Shown here: piece after piece, positions 1 to 6,180 of the stretch | Layout of the letters: each line of letters begins with the position of its first letter | How positions within the stretch are numbered: the stretch's first letter is position 1 | Source: Eubacteriales Family XIII. Incertae Sedis bacterium | GTDB taxonomy: Bacteria > Bacillota > Clostridia > Peptostreptococcales > Anaerovoracaceae | Direction: 5' to 3' | Assembly: GCA_031257215.1 (NCBI GenBank) | Contig: JAIRPC010000056.1 | Coordinates: 1-14,530 of the forward strand | Length of the DNA: 14,530 bases | Notes under the pieces: generated by a model | What the model was told of the DNA's origin: nothing | Databases searched by the model: none | The model's input: the letters and a program-made list of their open reading frames with translations, nothing else | Program-made: the position numbers and the translations under genes

Positions 1-1256
1 CCGCTGCCGTTCAGAAATTCTTTCTTTGAGGCGGCAACGCCAAAGCTGAATATTACGAAAAATATGCCCAGGAGCGCCGAGATGGGCAGCAGGATGTTGT
101 TTGCAAAGCGATCCAAAAATGTGAAATAATCCAAGCCCATTATTCGGGCGTCTTTCATCGCGCCAAACGCCAGGACGGACGGCGCGCCAAAGACTACGGC
201 AACGCCCGCGATAATCGCAAGCCCCTTGCGGCGCGACATGCCAAAGCGGTCTTGGAGCATGGCGAGCGGCACCTGGAATATGCTGATGAGCGAGGTCAGC
301 GCGGCGATGAACACGAGCAGGAAGAACAGCGTGCAGAACACTTGGCCGAACGGCATCTGAGTGAACGCCATAGGCAGCGTCACAAAGACCAGCCCTGGGC
401 CCTCGCCGGGGTTCAGCCCCATTGCGAAGACGGCGGGGAAGATCGCAAGCCCCGCGAGCAGGGCTATGCCCGTGTCCATTGCCACTATGGACGCCGTAGC
501 GGAAGCGAGGTTCGCGTCTTTTTTCATATAGCTCGCGTAGGTGATCATGATACCCATGCCAAGGCTCAGGGAATAGAACGAATGGCCGAGCGCGTCCAGG
601 AACCCGCTGACCGTGAACTCAGAGAAATCAGGCATGAACAGGAACGCGACGCCCTCCCCCGCGCCGGGCAGGGTCACCGAGCGTATGACGAGTATCACCA
701 TAATGCCGCCGAGCGCTGGCATGAGCAGCTTGCTCCACCGCTCTATCCCAGCCGCGACGCCACGCACGAGGATGGCTATCGTGACGGCGAGCGCGGCGGC
801 CGCGAATATATACGCCTTGGGACCCGACGAAAACGCGTCGAAGGCAGCGGACGTGTCCGCCGTCATGCCGCCCCAGTTTGCGACGCTCTCGAACACATAG
901 CCGAGCGACCAGCCCGCGACAGTCGGGTAATAGCACGCGATAACGGTGGACGCGAGGACGCCTATGGCGCCCGCCACCCACCAGAACGTGCCGGGCGCAA
1001 GCTCGCGGAACGCGCTGACCGTGGACAGCCCGCTGCGCCGCCCTATGGACAGCTCCGCGATCAGCACGGGAAGCCCGATAAACACGACGCAGAGAAGATA
1101 CGCGACGAGGAACGCGCCGCCGCCGTTGACGCCCGCGATATAGCTGAACCTCCATATATTGCCGAGGCCGACAGCGCTCCCCACCGCGGCCATGATAAGC
1201 CCAAACTGTGAACCAAACTGCTCTCTTTTTTTCAACATAAAATAAAAGGCGGCCAT
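1..1256 (-). CDS. Sodium:neurotransmitter symporter (SNF) family transporter, partial
   Basis: This is an inner-membrane Na+-coupled symporter of the SNF family (LeuT/MhsT type), expected to import an amino acid or related small solute. Conceptual translation of the minus strand gives the family hallmark near the N terminus, REQFGSQFGLIMAAVGSAVG followed by LGNIWRFSY (TM1), then GGGAFLVAYLLCVVFIGLPV (TM2) and a series of further hydrophobic helices to about TM11. The 3' end runs off the window, leaving 418 visible codons. Two in-frame starts exist. I chose ATG at 1256 because GGAGG (1267-1271) lies 10 nt upstream of it. The family-like start MLKKREQ at 1238 lacks a Shine-Dalgarno sequence at normal spacing. 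A hairpin surrounds the chosen start. The substrate cannot be told from sequence. Confidence 0.9.
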   Translation of the reverse strand, partial: MAAFYFMLKKREQFGSQFGLIMAAVGSAVGLGNIWRFSYIAGVNGGGAFLVAYLLCVVFIGLPVLIAELSIGRRSGLSTVSAFRELAPGTFWWVAGAIGVLASTVIACYYPTVAGWSLGYVFESVANWGGMTADTSAAFDAFSSGPKAYIFAAAALAVTIAILVRGVAAGIERWSKLLMPALGGIMVILVIRSVTLPGAGEGVAFLFMPDFSEFTVSGFLDALGHSFYSLSLGMGIMITYASYMKKDANLASATASIVAMDTGIALLAGLAIFPAVFAMGLNPGEGPGLVFVTLPMAFTQMPFGQVFCTLFFLLVFIAALTSLISIFQVPLAMLQDRFGMSRRKGLAIIAGVAVVFGAPSVLAFGAMKDARIMGLDYFTFLDRFANNILLPISALLGIFFVIFSFGVAASKKEFLNGS

Positions 1257-1266
1257 TCACCGCCTT
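1239..1266 (-). terminator. Terminator-like hairpin over the SNF start codon
   Basis: On the minus strand AAGGCGG and CCGCCTT form a perfect 7-bp stem (1260-1266 with 1246-1252) around a 7-nt loop that contains the ATG at 1256. The stem is followed directly by TTTTATTTT. This has the form of an intrinsic terminator. It could end read-through from the toxin-antitoxin operon or act as an attenuator in the short transporter leader. It sits downstream of the putative transporter promoter, so it is not a simple operon end. Confidence 0.45.
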
Positions 1267-1281
1267 CCTCCTTCGTATAGA

Positions 1282-1290
1282 ATTATACCA
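1282..1290 (-). promoter_or_regulatory. Extended -10 promoter for the SNF transporter
   Basis: The minus strand reads TGGTATAAT, a consensus TATAAT with the extended -10 TG dinucleotide. No good -35 hexamer lies 16-18 nt upstream. Transcription would begin near 1275, giving a leader of only about 20 nt that just includes the GGAGG ribosome-binding site. That fits translation from ATG 1256. Confidence 0.5.
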
Positions 1291-1328
1291 TAATATCGGG
1301 CGTGGTGGGAGCGTTCGCAATCGGGCGG

Positions 1329-1610
1329 TCAGAGTTTCAGGTCAGAATGGCTACCTGATCTGGTGAGCGTTAACACAAGGATATCCGCTTCTATTTTATA
1401 AAGAAGTATCCAGTCAGGCGCTATATGACAATCCCGAAAGCCTTTCCAGTTCCCGCTCAATGGATGATCCAAGTATCTATCGTCCAGGCTCAATCCATCT
1501 GCCAAGGTGGCTATTGCGGCATCCAGCTCTGAGATATCCTTGCCTTGCCGAAGCAGGCGCTTCAAGTCTTTTTTAAATGTGGACGTACTCTTTATCCTGT
1601 ATTTACTCAT
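1329..1610 (-). CDS. yafQ: Type II toxin, YafQ/RelE-superfamily mRNA interferase
   Basis: This is a 93-residue toxin of the YafQ family, whose members cleave mRNA on the ribosome when freed from the antitoxin. The core DHPLSGNWKGFRDCH then PDWILLYKI matches E. coli YafQ closely. Residues matching the YafQ active site are present: H49, H62, D66, W67 and H88. The C-terminal Phe of E. coli YafQ appears to be Leu here (L92). I start it at ATG 1610, which overlaps the last 8 nt of the antitoxin gene (ATGAGTAA arrangement), typical of translational coupling. An upstream extension is possible but would lie deep inside the antitoxin gene. The toxin looks intact. Confidence 0.9.
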   Translation of the reverse strand: MSKYRIKSTSTFKKDLKRLLRQGKDISELDAAIATLADGLSLDDRYLDHPLSGNWKGFRDCHIAPDWILLYKIEADILVLTLTRSGSHSDLKL

Positions 1611-1881
1611 CGTCCGAATCCAGATCAGCCACCAGCTCCGCGAAGCTGGCATAGGATTTTACAGATGGGTCATTCGCTATTCGGTTAGCCTCGTCCATAG
1701 CGGCGAGGGTTTCGGCGTTATAGCTTTTCACGTCAAATGGTATGCCGCCCACCTGGCGGATCTTAGCAAAAAACATCCTGATGGCCGTAGGTATGTCAAG
1801 ACCATTGTCATTCAGGATAGCATCCACGTCGTTTTTCAGTTCTGGCTCTACGCGGGCCTGTATCAAAGCAGTATTACTCAT
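1603..1881 (-). CDS. dinJ: Type II antitoxin, RelB/DinJ family
   Basis: This 92-residue antitoxin is the first gene of the toxin-antitoxin operon. The N-terminal half (ALIQARVEPELKNDVDAIL, then GLDIPTAIRMFFAKI) is a ribbon-helix-helix DNA-binding domain of the RelB/DinJ family. The acidic C-terminal tail (ELVADLDSDDE) fits the toxin-neutralising segment. AAAGGAG lies 6 nt before ATG 1881. The product should bind its toxin and repress the operon through the palindromes overlapping the promoter at 1898-1919. Confidence 0.9.
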   Translation of the reverse strand: MSNTALIQARVEPELKNDVDAILNDNGLDIPTAIRMFFAKIRQVGGIPFDVKSYNAETLAAMDEANRIANDPSVKSYASFAELVADLDSDDE

Positions 1882-1897
1882 AGCTGACTCCTTTCAT

Positions 1898-1919
1898 TAC
1901 ATGTACATACTATTGTATG
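1898..1919. promoter_or_regulatory. Candidate antitoxin operator palindromes
   Basis: Two adjacent palindromes lie here: TACATGTA (1898-1905) and the inverted repeat CATAC-TATT-GTATG (1906-1919). The second overlaps the -10 box of the toxin-antitoxin promoter. The position suits repression by the ribbon-helix-helix antitoxin, which binds paired half-sites. The assignment is by position and symmetry only. Confidence 0.5.
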
Positions 1920-1940
1920 CCATATAAATATTTTTGTCAA
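1912..1940 (-). promoter_or_regulatory. Promoter of the toxin-antitoxin operon
   Basis: The minus strand carries TTGACA (1935-1940), a 17-nt spacer and TACAAT (1912-1917): a consensus -35 and a near-consensus -10. Transcription would start near 1905, about 24 nt before the antitoxin ATG. Confidence 0.75.
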
Positions 1941-2015
1941 TTTCGCGGCAGTCACACTCCTGGACGCCATCCTGGTTACATTCATTATAGTCAATCTGTG
2001 AAAATGGATGGCATT

Positions 2016-2035
2016 AAAAAAGCGGTTCACGCCGC
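2016..2035 (-). terminator. Probable intrinsic terminator of the lysS operon
   Basis: On the minus strand, at the end of the Gate-domain gene, GCGG-CGTGAA-CCGC is followed at once by TTTTTT (2016-2021). The stem is only 4 bp and overlaps the stop codon. A competing CCGCG-CTT-CGCGG stem lies just before it. The T-run and the position at the operon end support a terminator, but a weak one. Confidence 0.45.
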
Positions 2036-3025
2036 GAAGCGCGGGAGTCTGGCCGCTATCGCTGTTACCAGCACCGCTATGCCTAGGCGCAGGAAACAGA
2101 CGAAGAGCACGTTCGCGCCCGCCACCGCGAACAGCACCGTGGTTTCTATTATGCCGTGGCACGCGTAAAGGAATACGCCTATGAGCGTGAGGTCGCGGTT
2201 GGACAGCGGCGTCCTTTTGTTTATCTCTATCAGCGTCCCCGCGCCGTAGGTGACTCCCATGAGCAGGCCTACGAGCAACGGCAGCAGCGCGTCATTCGAG
2301 ATGCCCAGCACGCGGCAGAGCCACCTGAAAGCTGGCGCTATCCTGTCCACCACCTTGTACGCGAGCATGAATTCTATGAGGATCATGAGCGGTATGATGA
2401 CGCGCGCAAGGCTAAGCGCGACATTGAATATCACGCCGGACAGGATTTCAAAAAATATGCCCTGCCACGAATCCAGCGCGAAACTGCCGAACGGCGTGGA
2501 AAGCATCGCCGCTACTGGCGCGTCCGCGCCGCCAATGATGCCATCCCCCGCGCCATAGCCCGCGCCGCCGCCGAGCGCGAGAGCCGCGAGCCACCCCGCG
2601 AAAATCCCCGTCGCTATCGCGAGCGAAAACCTGTACAGCGAATATTTCGCGGGGTGGAAGCCGATGGTCTGGCCTACCGCCGCTTCGAGCGGTATCGTGT
2701 GGAAGCACAGCACGATCATGGCTATCACCGTTATCGCCGCAGGGGAAAAGCTGAATCCGCGCATGGCGGCAACCACGCCGTACTCGTCCGAGAATATCCC
2801 TGTCACTATCGGCACGGCGGCGTCGCCTGGCAGGGAGAACACGCCCATGACGGACGCGAGGTTTTCTTGGAGGAACTCAATGGCGGGGGTGTGGCGCAGG
2901 ATAACCACAGCTGCATATATCGGGATCATGACGCGCAACAGGAATGCGCCCGTCCTGACGCCTTTTACAAAGCCGTCCTTGAACGCAAGGGCGGCTTTGC
3001 TTCGGTTTGAAATTTTGGTCGGCAT
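2027..3025 (-). CDS. Nucleoside-recognition (Gate) domain membrane protein
   Basis: A 332-residue polytopic membrane protein built of two related halves (about residues 25-150 and 195-325), each rich in hydrophobic helices. The second half contains PLLVGLLMGVTYGAGTLIE, which resembles Gate domains of SpmA/SpmB-like and nucleoside-recognition proteins. The glycine-rich centre (GGGAGYGAGDGIIGGADAP) probably links the halves. The substrate is unknown in this family. It begins 19 nt after the lysS stop, so it is probably the last gene of that operon. ATG 3025 is the chosen start; a TTG at 3037 is possible. The link to lysS is positional, and no function in lysine metabolism is shown. Confidence 0.8.
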   Translation of the reverse strand: MPTKISNRSKAALAFKDGFVKGVRTGAFLLRVMIPIYAAVVILRHTPAIEFLQENLASVMGVFSLPGDAAVPIVTGIFSDEYGVVAAMRGFSFSPAAITVIAMIVLCFHTIPLEAAVGQTIGFHPAKYSLYRFSLAIATGIFAGWLAALALGGGAGYGAGDGIIGGADAPVAAMLSTPFGSFALDSWQGIFFEILSGVIFNVALSLARVIIPLMILIEFMLAYKVVDRIAPAFRWLCRVLGISNDALLPLLVGLLMGVTYGAGTLIEINKRTPLSNRDLTLIGVFLYACHGIIETTVLFAVAGANVLFVCFLRLGIAVLVTAIAARLPRFAA

Positions 3026-3044
3026 ACCGCTTCTCAATGCCGAG

Positions 3045-4610
3045 CTATTCCTCTATGGGCTTCATGGTCGGGAACAGTATCACGTCGCGGATGGTGGGCG
3101 CGTCCAGTATGAGCATGACTACGCGGTCGATACCGACGCCAAGCCCGCCCGTCGGCGGAAGCCCGACTTCGAGCGCGTTCACGAAATCCTCGTCCATCGG
3201 GTGCGCCTCGTCGTCGCCCGCTTCGAGCTGCGCCTGCTGGTCCTTGAACCTCTGGTACTGGTCGATGGGGTCGTTCAGCTCGGAGAACCCGTTGGCCACC
3301 TCCCACGTATTGATATACGCTTCAAACCTGCGCGTAATGCGCGGGTCTGCGGGGTCGCGCTTCGAGAGCGGGCTGATTTCGACGGGGTGGCCCGTGATGA
3401 ACACGGGGCCTTCGAGATGATCCTCGCAGTACATCTCGAACAGCTCTACTATGGCAAGGCCGCGCGTCAGCGTTTCCGCATCCTCGACGCCCTTCTCCTT
3501 CGCCGCCGCCCGCGCTTCCTCGTCGGTCTGGATGGCGCCGAAGTCAACGCCCGCCCATTTCTTCACCGCGTCCTGCATGGATATGCGCTCCCACGGCGGG
3601 CTAAGGTCGAAGGTCTTGCCCTGATAAGTTATTGTCATAGATCCAGTAGCCGCGAGAGCCGCCTTTGAAACCATGTTCTCGGTGATCCGCATTACTGTTT
3701 CCATATCGCCGTAAGCCTGGTACAGCTCGATGGACGTGTACTCAGGGTTATGGTTCTTGTCCATGCCCTCGTTGCGGAACATCTTGCCCATCTCGTATAC
3801 GCGGTCAAGGCCGCCGACGGTCAGCCGCTTCAAATAAAGCTCGTTCGATATGCGCAGCTTCATGTCCAGGTCGAGCGTGTTGTGGTGCGTGTTGAACGGC
3901 CTGGCGTTCGCGCCGCCCGCGATAGTCGTGAGTATGGGCGTGTCCACTTCGAGATAACCCTCGTCGTCTTCGAGATAGCGCTTTATTTCCTTTATAATCG
4001 CCGCGCGCTTCACGAAGTCGGCGCGCACCTCCGGGTTCATGATGAGGTCAACGTAGCGCTGGCGGTAGCGCAGCTCGGTGTCCGTCAGCCCCTGCCTTTT
4101 GTTCGGCAGTATCTGTATGCTCTTGGAAAGCAGAACGACCCTCGACGCCTTGACGGAAATCTCGCCGTGGCGCGTCTTGAACACCGTGCCGACGATGCCT
4201 ATGATGTCACCTATGTCATAGGTCTTGAACCAATCGTATTCCTCGTCGCCGATCGCGTCCTTTCTCACATAGGCCTGTATGCGGCCCTGCTTGTCCTGCA
4301 TGTCGATGAATGAGGCCTTGCCCATATCGCGGAAGGCCATGATGCGCCCCGACACGGACACGGTGCGCTCTGCGGGGGCTTCGCCCTCAGGCACCTGCTT
4401 CTCGCGCTCCTCGTAGTCCACCTTGATGTCCTCGCTGAAAGCGTCCGCGTCCCATCTCTCCTGAATGAACGGGTCGCGCCCCGCGTCGCGCAGCTTTTGC
4501 AGCTTGTCGCGCCTGACCTGGCGAAGCTCGTTCACCTGTTCGGAGGTCAGCTCCTGCTCGTCCTGGTTATCGCCCTGCGGCGCCGTGTTGTTCGTCATAT
4601 CGTCTTTCAT
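3045..4610 (-). CDS. lysS: Lysyl-tRNA synthetase, class II
   Basis: A cytoplasmic enzyme that charges tRNA-Lys with lysine using ATP. The 521-residue protein has the N-terminal OB-fold anticodon-binding domain (about residues 83-165, with SVSGRIMAFRDMGKASFIDM) and the class II catalytic core: motif 1 near 203-226, motif 2 FRNEGMDKNHNPEYT (278-292) and motif 3 GLGVGIDRVVML (489-500). The lysine-pocket region GHPVEISPLSKRDP and NGFSELNDPIDQ are also intact. Length and order match bacterial LysS throughout. I start at ATG 4610 (AGGA 4 nt upstream); ATG 4598 is an alternative. The frame remains open upstream to 4682 but lacks a good start there. It follows greA after a 100-nt gap. Confidence 0.97.
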   Translation of the reverse strand: MKDDMTNNTAPQGDNQDEQELTSEQVNELRQVRRDKLQKLRDAGRDPFIQERWDADAFSEDIKVDYEEREKQVPEGEAPAERTVSVSGRIMAFRDMGKASFIDMQDKQGRIQAYVRKDAIGDEEYDWFKTYDIGDIIGIVGTVFKTRHGEISVKASRVVLLSKSIQILPNKRQGLTDTELRYRQRYVDLIMNPEVRADFVKRAAIIKEIKRYLEDDEGYLEVDTPILTTIAGGANARPFNTHHNTLDLDMKLRISNELYLKRLTVGGLDRVYEMGKMFRNEGMDKNHNPEYTSIELYQAYGDMETVMRITENMVSKAALAATGSMTITYQGKTFDLSPPWERISMQDAVKKWAGVDFGAIQTDEEARAAAKEKGVEDAETLTRGLAIVELFEMYCEDHLEGPVFITGHPVEISPLSKRDPADPRITRRFEAYINTWEVANGFSELNDPIDQYQRFKDQQAQLEAGDDEAHPMDEDFVNALEVGLPPTGGLGVGIDRVVMLILDAPTIRDVILFPTMKPIEE

Positions 4611-4710
4611 ATTATCCTGTCTTTCTGTTTGGTTCTGTACTCGCTTGGATTTTCGCAGCCGCCGTTGCGCCGCGCCGTTCAAATTATTGGCCGGCTGATC
4701 GTTAGGGAAA

Positions 4711-5184
4711 TCAGCTGACCGAAAGAATTTCGTATTTTGCGGTAGAACCGTCAGGCAAGGTTACTGTTATTTTCTCGCCAACCCTAGACCCTAGAAGCGC
4801 CGCCCCGACCGGGCTTTCGTTCGACAGCTTTCCTTCGAACGGGTCGGCCTCCGCGCTGCCGACGATCATGTACTCGAACTGCTCCCGCCCCGTCTTGACC
4901 TTCGCCTTGCGGCCGAGCGTCACCTTGTCCTTGTCGGCCTTGCCGCTCTTGCTCTCTATGATTTTCGCGTGCTTGATAATATTCTCGATAACGCCGATCT
5001 TCTCTTCCAGCTCCGCCTGCTCGTTCTTGGCAGAGTCGTACTCCGCGTTCTCCGAGATGTCGCCGTAGGATATCGCTTCTTTCAGCCGCTCCGCAACCTC
5101 GGCGCGCTTAACGGTGGTAAGCTCTTCAAGCTCAGCAACCTTTGCCGCATATCCCTCTTTGGTAAGGAGTATCTCTTCGCTCAT
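4711..5184 (-). CDS. greA: Transcription elongation factor GreA
   Basis: GreA enters the RNA polymerase secondary channel and stimulates cleavage of backtracked RNA. The 157-residue product has the N-terminal coiled coil with the acidic tip GDISENAEYDSAKNEQAELE (D42 and E45 match the catalytic acidic residues of E. coli GreA). The C-terminal FKBP-like domain contains NESPVGAALLGSRVGE. Start ATG 5184 is set by GAGG 6 nt upstream and by the family-typical MSEEILLTKEGY. The open frame extends upstream through the tRNA, but that part is not coding. It is the first protein gene of the tRNA-greA-lysS run. Confidence 0.97.
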   Translation of the reverse strand: MSEEILLTKEGYAAKVAELEELTTVKRAEVAERLKEAISYGDISENAEYDSAKNEQAELEEKIGVIENIIKHAKIIESKSGKADKDKVTLGRKAKVKTGREQFEYMIVGSAEADPFEGKLSNESPVGAALLGSRVGEKITVTLPDGSTAKYEILSVS

Positions 5185-5234
5185 GTCCAACCTCATTTCT
5201 GCACAAAAAATATAATTGTAAACGATATAAAAAG

Positions 5235-5312
5235 TGGTCGGAGTGAGAGGATTCGAACCTCCGGCCCCTTGACCCCCAGTCAAGTACTCTAACCAAGCTG
5301 AGCTACACCCCG
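5235..5312 (-). tRNA. tRNA-Pro (anticodon GGG)
   Basis: On the minus strand a full cloverleaf folds. The acceptor stem pairs CGGGGTG with CACTCCG and has discriminator A and an encoded CCA. The D stem is GCTC/GAGT, the anticodon stem CTTGA/TCAAG, and the T arm GGAGG-TTCGAAT-CCTCT. The 7-nt anticodon loop CTGGGGG places GGG at positions 34-36 behind U33, so it reads proline CCC/CCU codons. Total length is 78 nt. It lies 50 nt upstream of greA on the same strand, with no clear terminator between them. Confidence 0.97.
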
Positions 5313-5324
5313 GCCGTTTGCCCG

Positions 5325-5354
5325 TATCGCTCCACCGCGAAGCCCGAAGCGATA
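5325..5354 (-). other. Hairpin in the tRNA-Pro leader
   Basis: TATCGCT and AGCGATA form a perfect 7-bp inverted repeat around a 16-nt loop, between the promoter and the tRNA 5' end. There is no T-run, so it is not an intrinsic terminator. It may be a 5' processing structure of the precursor tRNA, or chance. Confidence 0.3.
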
Positions 5355-5369
5355 AATGCGAGCGTGAAT

Positions 5370-5398
5370 ATTATATTATTATTTTAGCCGAATGTAAA
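5370..5398 (-). promoter_or_regulatory. Strong promoter for tRNA-Pro and probably greA-lysS
   Basis: The minus strand reads TTTACA (5393-5398), a 17-nt spacer and consensus TATAAT (5370-5375), predicting a start near 5363, about 50 nt before the mature tRNA. It is the best promoter seen upstream of the greA-lysS run. Confidence 0.7.
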
Positions 5399-5401
5399 GG
5401 C

Positions 5402-5430
5402 TTGTAAAGAATCGAAATTCATGCTCTAAT
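5402..5430 (+). promoter_or_regulatory. Weak candidate promoter for the metallopeptidase gene
   Basis: TTGTAA (5402-5407), a 17-nt spacer and TCTAAT (5425-5430) resemble a sigma-A promoter. It would lie back to back with the tRNA promoter and give a leader of about 58 nt. The match is modest. Confidence 0.3.
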
Positions 5431-5495
5431 AATTGTGTATGGTTAACAGCCGATTTTGTATGGCTGGCAGCGAGAAAGAGAGCGGACGGTGATCT

Positions 5496-5861
5496 ATGAC
5501 TATTGACGAAATGCAGGAAATACTTGACAGGCTTGCGGAGGAATTGCCGCCTGTTTTTTACGAGGAGCTGAACGGCGGCATACTTCTGCTGCCAGAGGAG
5601 CACAGGAGCGCGTATGCGAGGGCGGACGACCTCTGGACGCTCGGCGAGTACAGGCACAACTATATGATGGGGCGGTATATCGTTATTTACTACGGCAGCT
5701 TCATCAAGCTTTACGGGCATCTCGACGAGGAACAGATGACGGTGGAGCTGCGCAAAACGCTGCGCCATGAGTTTCGCCACCACATGGAATCGCTGGCGGG
5801 CGAGGACGGGCTGGAACGGGAGGATGCCGAGTATATCACCAAGTATTTGGCGGGATTCTAA
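5496..5861 (+). CDS. Minimal zincin-type metallopeptidase family protein
   Basis: A 121-residue protein of the small 'metallopeptidase family' (minimal zincin, Pfam zincin_1 type). The zinc motif HEFRHH (H91, E92, H95) gives HExxH. It is followed by an acidic stretch EDGLEREDAEY that could supply the third ligand. Upstream, TLGEYRHNYMMGRYIVIYYG and a C-terminal helix match the layout recalled for this family. Its natural substrate is not established. It has no signal peptide, so it is probably cytoplasmic. ATG 5496 has only a weak Shine-Dalgarno-like GGTGAT close to it. The stop codon is followed immediately by the 38-bp repeat array. Confidence 0.85.
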   Translation: MTIDEMQEILDRLAEELPPVFYEELNGGILLLPEEHRSAYARADDLWTLGEYRHNYMMGRYIVIYYGSFIKLYGHLDEEQMTVELRKTLRHEFRHHMESLAGEDGLEREDAEYITKYLAGF

Positions 5862-6060
5862 GGCAATTTGCTGTCATGCGCCCTGCGGCGCAAGCCACGC
5901 GCCAATTTGCTGTCACCGTTCTGTGACGCAAGCTACGCGCCAATTTGTTGCCTCCGTCCTGCGGCGCAAGCCACGCGCCAGTTTGCTGCAACAGTCCAGC
6001 AGCGCAATCCACGCGCCAATTTGTTGTCTCAATCCAGCGGCGCAAGTTCCAAGCCAATTT
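5861..6060. repeat. Six degenerate 38-bp tandem repeats
   Basis: Six copies of a unit run head to tail from the metallopeptidase stop codon. Each is anchored by CCAATTTG or a close variant, whose T-triplet ends at 5869, 5908, 5946, 5984, 6022 and 6060: one 39-bp step, then four of 38 bp. Each unit has a conserved core (GCGGCGCAAGCCACGCGCC then AATTTGCTG) and about 10 variable bases. The core contains GGCGC-AAGCCAC-GCGCC, an inverted repeat that can form a short hairpin. The period is not a multiple of three, so this is not a protein repeat. The last copy is truncated and runs into AT-rich DNA. Confidence 0.85.
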
Positions 6061-6097
6061 GATGAATAATTTTTTTCAATAATATTACGAATTTTTC

Positions 6098-6126
6098 TTG
6101 TAAACCATCTAAGATAGGAGTATACT
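6098..6126 (+). promoter_or_regulatory. Promoter of the recombinase gene
   Basis: TTGTAA (6098-6103), a 17-nt spacer and TATACT (6121-6126) lie in the AT-rich stretch just past the repeat array. Transcription would start near 6133, giving a leader of about 48 nt. Confidence 0.6.
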
Positions 6127-6180
6127 GGATTTGGCTCTTGTTTGCAGGAGCAAAGGTGAGTATAGATGGGAGGTTTATCG

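Noticed and set aside
252..1211. Long plus-strand open frame opposite the transporter
   Set aside because: It is rich in R, H and E with no recognisable domain, while the minus strand gives a clear SNF protein; long antisense frames are expected in GC-rich coding DNA. Similar frames opposite the Gate-domain gene, lysS, the GH13 gene and the secreted protein were dropped for the same reason.
1966..2012. Inverted repeat GCCATCC...GGATGGC flanking a TATAAT on the minus strand
   Set aside because: The arms are only 7 bp and 33 nt apart, no usable -35 is present, and the toxin-antitoxin operon already has a better promoter closer to its start.
4611..4682. TTG start extending LysS by 24 residues
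   Set aside because: No ribosome-binding site precedes it and the extra residues have no counterpart in the family.
5861..6060. Possible CRISPR array
   Set aside because: The 38-bp units are contiguous and degenerate, with only about 10 variable bases between cores. There are no spacer-length unique segments and no cas genes nearby.
6061..6110. Possible dif site upstream of the XerD-like gene (TTGTAAACC resembles a XerD half-site)
   Set aside because: The matching XerC half-site and 6-bp centre are not present; the resemblance covers only a few AT-rich bases, and dif need not lie near xerD.
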